From Carnobacterium alterfunditum DSM 5972 (lineage in GTDB: Bacteria > Bacillota > Bacilli > Lactobacillales > Carnobacteriaceae): DNA of 64,000 nt. The translations under genes and the position numbers were made by a program. How positions within the stretch are numbered: position 1 is the first letter of the stretch; each line of letters starts with the position of its first letter. A model generated the notes under the pieces. The model saw only the letters and a list, made by a program, of their open reading frames with translations, searched no databases and was not told where the DNA came from. Positions 27,783-36,543 of this stretch are shown one piece after another. The stretch is from NCBI RefSeq assembly GCF_000744115.1, contig NZ_JQLG01000004.1, forward strand, positions 558,001 through 622,000. The letters are read 5' to 3'.

Positions 27783-27818
27783 AGTATTAGATTTCCCGAG
27801 AAGGGAAAATCTAATACT
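27783..27818 (-). terminator. Hairpin after the second GH1 gene
   Basis: AGTATTAGATTTCCC (27783-27797) pairs with GGGAAAATCTAATACT (27803-27818) with one bulge. No long T-run follows on the minus strand, so partial termination or RNA processing between GH1 and IIC is possible. Confidence 0.65.
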
Positions 27819-27831
27819 ATCACTTTTTTTC

Positions 27832-29223
27832 TTAATCAAAACCATTAGCATCGGATACTTTTTTAAACCAGTGTCCACTCTTCTTCACCGTTCTTTTTCC
27901 TTGGTTCTCGATATCAACTGCTATAAATCCATAGCGATTTTTATAAGCATTTGTCCATGACCAATTATCCATACATGTCCACATGTGGTAGCCAAGCACA
28001 TTACTGCCTTCTTGGATCGCTTGATGCATGAATGTCAAATGATCTTCGACGAATTCGATCCGGTAATCATCTTCAATTACGCCATCTTCATTTACAAAAT
28101 CTTCTTCGCCTTCTACACCCATTCCATTTTCAGAGATGTAGCAACGAATATTGCCATAGTTTTCTCTTAGGTTCGTTAAAATATCATAAACCCCTTTTTC
28201 ATAAATTTCCCATCCACGGTATGGATTCATTTTACGATCAGGTTTGATGTAATTGTCAAAATAATCATCTGGCATAGGGCCATCAGCTAGTTTTTCGTTA
28301 GATTCTTTGGCTTTGATTCGACGAGGTTGGTAATAGTTAACACCTAACAAATCGACCGTATTATTTTTGATTGTTTCTAAATCGCCTTCTTCGATCACTG
28401 GTAAATGATCGATTTCTTTTAATAAATCGACTAAATCTGTTGGGAATTCCCCTTTAACTGAAGGATCTAAGAATGAACGATTAAAGAATGCATCAGCAAG
28501 TTGTGCTGCTTTTACATCTTCAGGATTAGATTCATCTCTTGGATAACTTGGTGTTAAGTTTAGAATAATTCCAATTTCACCGTCTAAGTTCATTTCATGA
28601 TAAACTTTGATTGCTTTAGCACTCGAAAGCACTTCATGATAAGCAACCTGAACAGCTTTTTTCATATTCACTTCATTTGGATAATGGAATTGGTATAAGT
28701 ATCCACCCTCAACCGGTACGATAGGTTCATTATGTGTAAACCATTTTTTAACTCGATCACCAAATAGTTCAAAACATATTTTGGCAAATTCTACGTACGC
28801 ATCTACCGTTTCACGGTCTAACCAGCCGCCTTTTTCTTGCAACTTCATAGGCATATCAAAATGATACAAGTTGATAAACGGTTCAATATCATTTGCAATC
28901 AATTCGTCGATAACATCATTGTAGAAAGCAACTGCTTTTTGATTAACTTCCCCAGTTCCATTGGGAATTAAGCGACTCCATTGGATTGATGTTCTAAACG
29001 TCGTATGACCTGTTTCTTTCATCAATTGAATATCTTCTTTATATTTTTCATAAAAGTAAGAAGTTTTTTCTGGTCCTACTTGATTGAAGAATTTTTCTGG
29101 TTCTTCGCGGTACCAATGATCCCAAATATTGTCCCCTTTGTTATCGCCTTCAAAAACACCTTCTGTTTGCGGTCCACTTGCTGCAGATCCCCACCAGAAT
29201 CCTTCTGGAAATTCATATTTCAT
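27832..29223 (-). CDS. GH1 6-phospho-beta-glucosidase-like enzyme (second copy)
   Basis: 463 residues from ATG 29223 (GGGAG 11 nt upstream); a GTG 12 nt earlier overlaps the RBS. GH1 barrel with acid/base Glu in THNEP (about residue 166) and nucleophile in SENGMG (about 364). Phosphate loop SWTNAYKNRY is complete. Trp after the loop Ser differs from the Pro of the first copy; in the family this position helps separate galactoside from glucoside preference, so the two copies may handle different sugars. Upstream of EIIC, with its own promoter. Confidence 0.88.
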   Translation of the reverse strand: MKYEFPEGFWWGSAASGPQTEGVFEGDNKGDNIWDHWYREEPEKFFNQVGPEKTSYFYEKYKEDIQLMKETGHTTFRTSIQWSRLIPNGTGEVNQKAVAFYNDVIDELIANDIEPFINLYHFDMPMKLQEKGGWLDRETVDAYVEFAKICFELFGDRVKKWFTHNEPIVPVEGGYLYQFHYPNEVNMKKAVQVAYHEVLSSAKAIKVYHEMNLDGEIGIILNLTPSYPRDESNPEDVKAAQLADAFFNRSFLDPSVKGEFPTDLVDLLKEIDHLPVIEEGDLETIKNNTVDLLGVNYYQPRRIKAKESNEKLADGPMPDDYFDNYIKPDRKMNPYRGWEIYEKGVYDILTNLRENYGNIRCYISENGMGVEGEEDFVNEDGVIEDDYRIEFVEDHLTFMHQAIQEGSNVLGYHMWTCMDNWSWTNAYKNRYGFIAVDIENQGKRTVKKSGHWFKKVSDANGFD

Positions 29224-29264
29224 GGTATTAAACACTCCCTTTTTTATCTTAAAAGCTAAACTAA

Positions 29265-29317
29265 TTGTCTAGTCTTTTGTATAAAACGATTATACATTTA
29301 TTTCGATAAAATTACAA
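29265..29317 (-). promoter_or_regulatory. Promoter and GntR-type operator of the second GH1 gene
   Basis: Minus strand -35 TTGTAA (29312-29317), 17-nt spacer, -10 TATAAT (29289-29294). The box TTGTCTAGTCTTTTGT (29265-29280, plus strand) covers the expected transcription start. A weaker cre-like TGTTAGCGCTATAT lies just upstream (29320-29333). Confidence 0.7.
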
Positions 29318-29341
29318 GCTGTTAGCGCTATATTTTAAAGT

Positions 29342-29379
29342 CTAAAAAAGAAGGAAAACAACTTTAGCAGTTGTTTTCC
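29342..29379 (-). terminator. Inner part of the terminator split by the ISL3 element
   Basis: GGAAAACAACT (29353-29363) pairs with AGTTGTTTTCC (29369-29379). With the IS and one target copy removed, the plus-strand bases after 30887 extend the stem to about 24 bp with one mismatch. On the minus strand this is the terminator of the PHP-domain gene at 30917-31711. Confidence 0.85.
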
Positions 29380-30879
29380 GGCTGTATAATTTTTGGTGTG
29401 GATGAAGAAATTCATTCGCACCTATTTTTTTATAAAAAAATAGAAACAAATGAATTTTCCAGTTAGAATAAAGTCACGACAACCCACTAGAAAGGAAAAT
29501 TCATATGTCTCATAATAATTGTATCCGAACTGCACTTGATTTAAAAGATAAAAATATCTTTTTTGATGAAAAATTTTGCGAGGAGAAACGAATCAAAGGG
29601 TTCAGATCAAAAGTTTTCTATGCCACTTTAACGTACAAACCCACTCACTGTGAGTGTTGTGGGATGAAGAACCACGCCTACTCTATTGTAAAGAATGGGT
29701 ATTTAACCTCTAGGGTTAAATGGGTCAGTTCGACTCATTATGCAACGTCTATTCGATTAAAGAAGCAGCGGTTTCTTTGTAGAGCATGCGGTGTTACCTT
29801 TGTTGCACGTTCTCCTGAAATTGAAGAAGGTTGCTTCATCGCTAAACGGGTCAAACAGTCTATCGCGGTTGAATTAGCCGACACTATTTCTATAAAAGAC
29901 CTGTCTAAACGGCATTTTGTTTCTCCTACCACTGTAGACAGAGTCTTGAAACAACTCAATCAGTCTGTTAAAAATACCTTCAAATCCTTGCCGCAACACC
30001 TCTCTTTCGATGAATTTCAATCCGTTAAAAACGTCGAAGGAAAAATGAGCTTTATTTATTCGAATGCAGACACACATGAACCAATCGATATCTTGCCAAC
30101 TCGGCTGCTACTAGCTTTACGCCGTCACTTTCTTCGCTATCCCTATAAGACGAGGATGAACGTAAAAACGATTGTCGTAGACATGAACGCGGCCTACTTT
30201 ACATTAGTTAAAGATCTCTTTCCTAATGCTAAAGTGATCATTGACCGTTTCCATATCGTTCAGTTGATATCACGCTCGTTGAATCAAACCAGAGTTCAAA
30301 CAATGAAACAATTCCATACCTCTAATTCAGAAGATTTAAAGAATTACAGAAAATTTAAAAGGTACTGGCAACTCCTGTTAAAGGATTCAGACGACTTAAA
30401 TTTTAAGGATTACCGCTATCAACGACTCTTTAAAAAACCTTTACCGAATACAGAAATCATCGACTACCTACTTACGCTCGACGAGACTCTTAAAGCGACG
30501 TATGATTTGTATCAAAATCTTCTTTATTATTCTAAAAAAAATGACTATAAAGGGTTTAAAAACCTTGTACTTAAGGCTTCTCCTAAAGAGTTATCTCCTT
30601 TTATGCAGACTGCCCTTAAAACCCTGCGTAAACACTTGCCTAGGATAAAACATACTTTTATGTATCCCTATTCTAACGGTGCTTTAGAAGGGTCAATCAA
30701 TAAAATAAAAGTCATCAAACGGGTTGCTTATGGTTATCGGAATTTTCAGAACTTTAGATGTCGTATTTTGATTAGTTTTAAAGCAAAAAAAAGCAGCGCG
30801 AGAAGATTCTCTCACGCTGCTTAAACAAGACGTTATTTCCAACTAAATTTAGCTCATCCACACCATTTGACGTAGAGCC
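29380..30879 (+). mobile_element. Complete ISL3-family insertion sequence (1500 bp)
   Basis: Ends GGCTGTATAA and, from the other side, GGCTCTACGT share GGTGTGGATGA within related terminal inverted repeats. An exact 8-bp target duplication TGTTTTCC flanks it (29372-29379 and 30880-30887), as expected of ISL3. It encodes one transposase. The intact duplication and open frame suggest a recent insertion. Confidence 0.95.
29505..30824 (+). CDS. ISL3-family transposase
   Basis: 439 residues, IS1167-like. N-terminal zinc-finger cysteines (HCECCG near 46-51, CRACG near 92-96), an HTH (SIKDLSKRHFVSPTTVDRVL), then the DDE catalytic domain: D in LSFDEF, D in VIDRFHIVQL, and E in NGALEGSINKIK. ATG start with GAAAGGAAAA upstream. 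A hairpin AAGCAGCG/CGCTGCTT (30792-30823) overlaps its 3' end and may stop outward transcription. Confidence 0.95.
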   Translation: MSHNNCIRTALDLKDKNIFFDEKFCEEKRIKGFRSKVFYATLTYKPTHCECCGMKNHAYSIVKNGYLTSRVKWVSSTHYATSIRLKKQRFLCRACGVTFVARSPEIEEGCFIAKRVKQSIAVELADTISIKDLSKRHFVSPTTVDRVLKQLNQSVKNTFKSLPQHLSFDEFQSVKNVEGKMSFIYSNADTHEPIDILPTRLLLALRRHFLRYPYKTRMNVKTIVVDMNAAYFTLVKDLFPNAKVIIDRFHIVQLISRSLNQTRVQTMKQFHTSNSEDLKNYRKFKRYWQLLLKDSDDLNFKDYRYQRLFKKPLPNTEIIDYLLTLDETLKATYDLYQNLLYYSKKNDYKGFKNLVLKASPKELSPFMQTALKTLRKHLPRIKHTFMYPYSNGALEGSINKIKVIKRVAYGYRNFQNFRCRILISFKAKKSSARRFSHAA

Positions 30880-30916
30880 TGTTTTCCTCCTTTTTTAGAC
30901 TAACCAATCGATTTGA

Positions 30917-31711
30917 TTAGAACGCTATTTTTTTGGGTTCCCGTTTTTCAAATACATAGATCCCTTGAAATCCGGCTTCTTTTGCCATCTTGATCGCAAC
31001 TTCTTGATTTGATCCTACTGTTTCCGTACGATGCGAATCAGAACCAATCGTTAAGATTTTTCCTCCTAATGAATGATACAACCGTAATACGTCCATTGAA
31101 GGCAATGTTTCGTTTAATGCTTTGTTTGATAAACCAGAAGTATTGATCTCGATTCCAATACCACGTTCAATTGCTTTGCGCATTATTTTTTCGATGATCG
31201 ACTTGTAGTCATCAAATTCGTAGTTGCCCGTTGATTCTACTGCATACCGTTTGATTAAATCTAAATGAGCGATCACATCGATATCAGCATGAGCAACCAT
31301 TGCGTAGACTTCTTCAAAATACTTCTGATAGATTTCTTGCGGAGTTTTACCTACCATGAAGGTTCGTAATTTTTCTTCTTTGATATTATGAACAGACCCC
31401 ATTATAAAATCTATTTCTAGATCGTTTAAAACGTCTCTGTATTTTTCTTTCATTAGGTGGGGTTCACATAATTCAATTCCAGCTTTGATAGTTAATTGAT
31501 TTCCAAATAGTTTACGACATGCTTCAATTTGGGAAAAATATTTTTCAAAATTCATATGTCCGTACGTAGGTACTTTAGGATTAACAGAAAAATGTTCAGT
31601 AAAACAAATTTCATTTAGTCCTTTTTCTATAGCATGTTCGCATACTTCTTTCATTTGTGCTTGAGAATCAAATGAATTGTCTGTGTGATGATGGTAATCT
31701 GCTAAATACAT
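30917..31711 (-). CDS. PHP-domain histidinol-phosphatase family protein
   Basis: 264 residues. PHP metal-binding motifs: DYHHHTDNS (about 5-13), EICFTEHF, GSVHNI, DVIAHLDLIKRY and GSDSHRTE. This order is that of HisJ/HisK-type histidinol phosphatases. No his genes are nearby, so the real phosphoester substrate may differ. Its terminator has been interrupted by the ISL3 element downstream, so antisense read-through into the transposase gene is possible. Confidence 0.85.
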   Translation of the reverse strand: MYLADYHHHTDNSFDSQAQMKEVCEHAIEKGLNEICFTEHFSVNPKVPTYGHMNFEKYFSQIEACRKLFGNQLTIKAGIELCEPHLMKEKYRDVLNDLEIDFIMGSVHNIKEEKLRTFMVGKTPQEIYQKYFEEVYAMVAHADIDVIAHLDLIKRYAVESTGNYEFDDYKSIIEKIMRKAIERGIGIEINTSGLSNKALNETLPSMDVLRLYHSLGGKILTIGSDSHRTETVGSNQEVAIKMAKEAGFQGIYVFEKREPKKIAF

Positions 31712-31791
31712 ATTTATCTGCTCCTTGATCTGCTTTTAAAAAATAAGGTGATTTCGATTAGATTCTCCTATTTTAGTTGATACTTGAACAC

Positions 31792-32451
31792 TTAGCCACC
31801 TAATGTGACATCTTGATCTTGATACCATTGCAATGCTGCATGGACTTGACTAGTATTGTAATCTGGCCATAATTCATCGACTACGTAAAAATCAGAATAA
31901 ATCGATTGGATCGGTAAAAATCCACTTAACCGTCTTCTACCGCCCCAACGGATGATGAGATCCATTCTTGAGATATCTGACGAAGCAATGGTTTTGGTAA
32001 TATCATCTTTCGGATCAAAATCTGCTTGTTTTACGCCATAATTCAAGTCCCAGCTCCAACTGTAATTTACCAAGAAATTGATTTTTATCAAACCTTTGCC
32101 GAACTTAGTTCTTTTAGTATAAGGCAATAGTTCTTTTGGAAACAGTTTAGAATTAGTGTTTCCAACGACCAATAGATCCACATCTCCATCTTTCAGTTTA
32201 TTTACCGCAGCTACACAAGCATCTTGAAAAGCTTTTGTCTGTTCTGCTGGGCGTTTAGTATTGTCTACCGTGAATCCGTAAAAAGTCATTTCTTTAATGC
32301 CCAACTCTATACAAAGCTGATACAGTTCTACCCCAGGCTCTACCCCAAATTTGTAGCCTTCTTGTTTTTCAAGACTATGCCCTTGAGCCCATCTTCTATT
32401 TCCATCTGGAATAATCCCTATATGTTTGGGTAGACGTTTGTATGTTTCCAT
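31792..32451 (-). CDS. Divergent cis-prenyltransferase (UppS family)
   Basis: 219 residues, shorter than typical UppS (about 250). The diphosphate-binding Asp is D16 in IIPDGNRRWA. In the C-terminal signature it reads RWGGRRRLSGF (168-178), where UppS has R-T-G-G-E-x-R-x-S-N-F. Thus Thr, Glu and Asn are replaced, and the metal-ligand Glu of E. coli UppS (E213) aligns with D187. Probably a paralogue with another prenyl substrate or chain length; a housekeeping uppS is expected elsewhere. RBS AAGGGGG. Flanked by the PHP gene, same strand, 80 nt. Confidence 0.75.
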   Translation of the reverse strand: METYKRLPKHIGIIPDGNRRWAQGHSLEKQEGYKFGVEPGVELYQLCIELGIKEMTFYGFTVDNTKRPAEQTKAFQDACVAAVNKLKDGDVDLLVVGNTNSKLFPKELLPYTKRTKFGKGLIKINFLVNYSWSWDLNYGVKQADFDPKDDITKTIASSDISRMDLIIRWGGRRRLSGFLPIQSIYSDFYVVDELWPDYNTSQVHAALQWYQDQDVTLGG

Positions 32452-32531
32452 GTGATTTCCCCCTTTGACTTAACACTTCACTATTATTGTAACTGAATTC
32501 TGACTAAATAAATAATATATGGCATTAGACC

Positions 32532-32576
32532 AAAAAGAAATCGCTCAAATTAGTGCTTTTGAGCGATTTCTTTTTT
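32532..32576 (-). terminator. Terminator of the scrA-sacA operon
   Basis: Long stem with AGAAATCGCTCAAA and TTTGAGCGATTTCT arms (32535-32549, 32558-32571), small loop, flanked by A- and T-runs. Confidence 0.92.
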
Positions 32577-32592
32577 TATTCAATTTATTATT

Positions 32593-33990
32593 TTATTCAT
32601 TTTGGAATGAACGAAGACTATAAAGTGTCATTAGTTTCTCTAAAGGTTTATCCATATATTTAAAATTCAATAGATGGTTTGTTTCATCCACAAAATACCT
32701 CAACGTGAAAACTTCTTCTCCTTTGTTCAAAAACAACTCTACTAATGAGCTTTCGACCAATAATCGTAACTCTGTCAGCTCATGCGTTAAAAAAGCTGTT
32801 CGTTCTTCTCTTGCATTCGTTTTCCAATTTGTTCGTGTTACGGTCATTTTTTTAGTTTCAGCTTGATAATGGATATCAAGCTCATTTCTTAGATTTATGA
32901 CAAAGTCAGGTGCTGCTGAATTCCATTCAATCAGAATATCTTGTTGCAGCGAAGGCAGATGGATAACTTCATTTTCAGCATTCTTACTAGTTATCGGATT
33001 TGCTTCTCTCAATTTTATTGTTTCAGAAAGCGGGTATTGAGTAAGTTGCCCATTTTTATAATGCACCTCTCGCGGACTGGTTAATGCATGCAGCCACCCT
33101 TGTTTTATTGTAGGTACCGCCTTTTCAACTTCAGGTTCCATAACGCCGGCCCATCCATATAAAATCGTGCGGCCACTATCATCAAGGAAGGTCTGAGGAG
33201 CATAGAACTCAAAGCCATGATCCATTTCTTCAAATGGCTGATCGTCTTTAATAAATTTCCCATTTTCTAAAAAGCGTCCTGTAAAGTATCCTGTTTGATA
33301 AATATTCTTGTATTTTTCACCTTCAGCTTCTAAACCTTGTGGGGAAAAGACGAAAACATCTTTTTCAGCAAACTTCAATAAATCAGGACATTCCCACATG
33401 AACCCTAATGAAATAGGTTCATCTAACATTGATCCAGTTAATGTCCAGTCGACTAGATTGGTGGATTTGTACATCAACACATCACCTGTTAAATTTTTTT
33501 TTTGCGCTCCTAACACCATCCACCAGTTTCCATCTTCTCCTTGCCAGACTTTAGAATCTCTGACATGGGCGGTGTAACCTTTTATTGGGAACGCTAATAT
33601 GGGTCCTTTTTTCTCAAAATGGATGCCATCTTCTGAAACGGCTAAGCATTGATAACTACTTCGTTCACCCTGTTCTCCTCGAACATTTCCCGTATAAAAT
33701 AAATAGAGTTTTTCTTTAAAAACAACAGCACTTCCAGAATAGCATCCGTCTTTATCATACCAATCAACAGGTTCTAAGGCTGGTTTGTGAGACTTCCAAT
33801 GGATAAAATCCTTAGTCGTAACATGACCCCAGCTTTTTGATTGATGCGTAGTGTCTGTCTGGTTCCACTGAAAGAATACATGATAAACACCTTTATAATG
33901 TACCAATCCATTGGGATCATTTAATAATCCTTTAGGAGGTGTAATATGGTATCCAAGTTCGTAATCGTGCACTTTTTCAGTTTCTTTCAT
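32593..33990 (-). CDS. sacA: Sucrose-6-phosphate hydrolase (GH32)
   Basis: 465 residues. GH32 motifs: nucleophile Asp in LLNDPNG (about 22-28), RDSK in place of RDP, and the acid/base Glu in MWECPD. It splits sucrose-6-phosphate to glucose-6-phosphate and fructose. A five-bladed propeller is followed by a beta-sandwich from about residue 330. It starts 4 nt after scrA. Confidence 0.95.
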   Translation of the reverse strand: MKETEKVHDYELGYHITPPKGLLNDPNGLVHYKGVYHVFFQWNQTDTTHQSKSWGHVTTKDFIHWKSHKPALEPVDWYDKDGCYSGSAVVFKEKLYLFYTGNVRGEQGERSSYQCLAVSEDGIHFEKKGPILAFPIKGYTAHVRDSKVWQGEDGNWWMVLGAQKKNLTGDVLMYKSTNLVDWTLTGSMLDEPISLGFMWECPDLLKFAEKDVFVFSPQGLEAEGEKYKNIYQTGYFTGRFLENGKFIKDDQPFEEMDHGFEFYAPQTFLDDSGRTILYGWAGVMEPEVEKAVPTIKQGWLHALTSPREVHYKNGQLTQYPLSETIKLREANPITSKNAENEVIHLPSLQQDILIEWNSAAPDFVINLRNELDIHYQAETKKMTVTRTNWKTNAREERTAFLTHELTELRLLVESSLVELFLNKGEEVFTLRYFVDETNHLLNFKYMDKPLEKLMTLYSLRSFQNE

Positions 33991-33994
33991 CTTT

Positions 33995-35410
33995 CTAAAC
34001 GTCCTTTCGAGCTTCGATTTCTTCTTTCATTTTATCACTAAATCCAAATAGATAAGTTAATACAAAGGCTACACCTATTGCAATAATATTAGTTAAAATG
34101 TATAAAAAGATTTGATCATTTAAATAAAGTAACGTTCCAGGTATAACGGTGACTGCCATTCCGGTTGCTTCTAATCCAACCAAATCCCCGAAGAAACCAC
34201 CGACTCCTCCGCCGACTAATCCAAAGACGAATGGCTTAAAGTACCGTAAGTTTACCCCGAAAACAGCAGGTTCAGTAATACCCAAGAAAGCTGATAAAGT
34301 AGATGGATAAGCCAATGCTTTTAATTTTTTTGATTTTGTCTTCATTGCAACAGCTAATGAAGCTCCACCTTGTGCTGCAATACTGGCTGTGATAATTCCG
34401 TTAAAAGGATTCACTCCAGTGTTTGCCAATAATTGAATCTCCAAAAAGTTGAAGAGATGATGAATACCCGTTACAACAATGATTTGGTTTAAAGTACCAA
34501 TGACTAAACCGGCTAGTCCAAATGGCAATCCTAATACCCAAATTGTTCCGTTTAATACTACTTCTTCTAAAGAATGAAAAACTGGGCCAATAATAAACAA
34601 AGACAAGATACTCATGACTAGCAATGTCATGAACGGTGTAAGCAATAGATCAAGACTTTCCGGTACCCGTTTGCGGATCCATCTTTCTAATTTTGCGCCT
34701 ACAAAACCAGCAATAAAGGCTGGTAATACAGTTCCTTGATACCCAACTACTGGGATAAAACCAAACATCGTGATTGGATCTGCTGTTCCACCTGCTACTG
34801 CATAGGCATTTGGAAGAGCAGGATTAACTAGCATCAATCCTAAAACGATCCCAATAATGGGTGATCCTCCAAATACTTTAAATGAAGACCAAGCGATGAG
34901 CGCTGGTAAAAAGGCAAACGCTGTATCCGTTAACACTTGAGTGTATAATAAAAAATTAGGGCTGATATCCGTTGGTACCATTCCAAAAACAGCTAAAACT
35001 TGCTCTTGAGTCAATAACCCACGCAATCCCATAAATAGACCGGTTGCAACCAAAACTGGGATGATAGGAACAAATACATCACCGAATGTACGAATCATTC
35101 GCTGGAAAGCATTTCCTTGTTTCTTAGACTCTTCTTTCACTTGACTGGCGGATCCTTCACTTGCACCTAATCCAACAACTTCTTCATAAATCTTATTAAC
35201 GGTACCGGTTCCAAAAATGATTTGAAATTGTCCGGAATTATAAAAGGTTCCCTTTACTTTTTCAATATCCTCTACTTTGTTTTTATCTATTTTACTTTCA
35301 TCGCTCACCATGATTCGTAATCTAGTTGCACAGTGCGTAACAGAATTGATATTCTCTTTTCCACCAACTGCTGCAATGACTTGTTTTGCTATTTCTTTGT
35401 TATCTGACAT
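33995..35410 (-). CDS. scrA: PTS sucrose permease EIIBC
   Basis: 471 residues. EIIB domain at the N-terminus with phosphocysteine C27 in SVTHCATRLRI, then EIIC with about ten membrane segments (about 105-460). It lacks the C-terminal EIIA domain of many ScrA proteins, so a glucose-type EIIA must act in trans. Co-transcribed with sacA and controlled from the ScrR-type operator upstream. Confidence 0.95.
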   Translation of the reverse strand: MSDNKEIAKQVIAAVGGKENINSVTHCATRLRIMVSDESKIDKNKVEDIEKVKGTFYNSGQFQIIFGTGTVNKIYEEVVGLGASEGSASQVKEESKKQGNAFQRMIRTFGDVFVPIIPVLVATGLFMGLRGLLTQEQVLAVFGMVPTDISPNFLLYTQVLTDTAFAFLPALIAWSSFKVFGGSPIIGIVLGLMLVNPALPNAYAVAGGTADPITMFGFIPVVGYQGTVLPAFIAGFVGAKLERWIRKRVPESLDLLLTPFMTLLVMSILSLFIIGPVFHSLEEVVLNGTIWVLGLPFGLAGLVIGTLNQIIVVTGIHHLFNFLEIQLLANTGVNPFNGIITASIAAQGGASLAVAMKTKSKKLKALAYPSTLSAFLGITEPAVFGVNLRYFKPFVFGLVGGGVGGFFGDLVGLEATGMAVTVIPGTLLYLNDQIFLYILTNIIAIGVAFVLTYLFGFSDKMKEEIEARKDV

Positions 35411-35434
35411 GATTTTTTCCCCCTTTTCACTTTT

Positions 35435-35483
35435 TGGAACCGGTTTCTATTTTTATCTTACCTTATTTTTGTTTTTTTGTCTA
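35435..35483 (-). promoter_or_regulatory. scrA promoter with LacI-type operator
   Basis: Minus strand -35 TAGACA (35478-35483), 17-nt spacer, -10 TAAGAT (35455-35460). A palindrome around AACCGGTT (35438-35445; extended GGAACCGGTTTC) covers the expected start point, the usual place for a LacI-family repressor such as ScrR. Confidence 0.8.
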
Positions 35484-35495
35484 CTAAATTATATT

Positions 35496-35536
35496 AAAAA
35501 GTTCGAAGCAACTGAACACGTTACTTCGAACTTTTT
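35496..35536 (-). terminator. Terminator after scrR
   Basis: Sixteen-nt arms 35496-35511 and 35521-35536 pair with one mismatch; the scrR stop codon lies within the stem. It separates scrK-scrR from scrA-sacA. Confidence 0.9.
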
Positions 35537-36513
35537 AAATATACAGTTGACTCTCTTTTGATCAGCTCATTAGGTAATTCTAGGTTGCTTACGATCTCTT
35601 TCCCTTCAACTAATTCAATTATATTAGCTACTGAAAGGGCACCCAACTTCTTATAGGGATATTTCACTGTCGTTATAGATGGTGTGACGATCGATGCGAC
35701 TGTATAGCCCCCAAATCCTGATAAGGAAAAATCGTTTGGGATGCTCAATCCTAATGTATGTGCTGCTTTCATGACCGCTAAAGCAATATTATCAGTAGCA
35801 CAAAGAACATACGTAGCAGAAGTAGCAGGTAATACATCCATAGCCTTTTCGTAAGCCTTTGAAAAAGAAAAATTTGTTTCAATAATTTCAATAAAAGTAT
35901 CTGGATATTTTCTCAATGCGTCTAAAACACCTTTTGATCTCAACTGACCTACTGCTTTGTCTTCTTCAGGTACCGTAAAAAACAAGAACTTTTTATGGCC
36001 TAAATCAATTGCATGACTCCCCATCTTGAAACCAGCTTCATACTCTTGATGGACGATCGTATGTAACCCTTCTGCCGATTGCCCCAGCAATAAGACTGGT
36101 ATTCCAACTGCTGCTATCGCTGCTCTATGAGCCTCAGTCACAACGGTTGCCAATAATATGATTCCATCTACTTTTTGTTTTGCTAAAGTATAAATATTTT
36201 CCACTTCACGTTCAATATTTTGATTTGTATTTGTAATGATCAATTGATACTGTTTCTTTCTTAATTCTTCGTCAATACTCGCTAAGATTGCATTTGTTGC
36301 AAATGAATCTAAGCGTGGAATAATGGTACCAATCATATTTGTTTTTTTCGCTTTTAAACTTTGCGCAAAAGTATTCGGTGTATAGCCCGTTTCATTAACG
36401 ATTTGATCCAATTTGGCTTTGGTCTTTTTACTGACTGATCCGCCGTTCAGATACCTTGAAACAGTACTTTTAGCTACTCCAGCTTGTTGAGCGATATCTT
36501 TTATGGTCACCAT
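35521..36513 (-). CDS. scrR: LacI-family sucrose operon repressor
   Basis: 330 residues. LacI HTH at the N-terminus (TIKDIAQQAGVAKSTVSRYLNG) with hinge helix, then a periplasmic-binding-protein-like effector domain (about 60-325). Position between scrK and scrA identifies it as ScrR; effector is probably fructose or a phospho-derivative. Operators at 35436-35447 and 37437-37448 would give control of both units. Thirty nt after scrK. Confidence 0.9.
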   Translation of the reverse strand: MVTIKDIAQQAGVAKSTVSRYLNGGSVSKKTKAKLDQIVNETGYTPNTFAQSLKAKKTNMIGTIIPRLDSFATNAILASIDEELRKKQYQLIITNTNQNIEREVENIYTLAKQKVDGIILLATVVTEAHRAAIAAVGIPVLLLGQSAEGLHTIVHQEYEAGFKMGSHAIDLGHKKFLFFTVPEEDKAVGQLRSKGVLDALRKYPDTFIEIIETNFSFSKAYEKAMDVLPATSATYVLCATDNIALAVMKAAHTLGLSIPNDFSLSGFGGYTVASIVTPSITTVKYPYKKLGALSVANIIELVEGKEIVSNLELPNELIKRESTVYLKSSK

Positions 36514-36543
36514 CTTATCACCTTATATTTCTTTGAACTTTTT

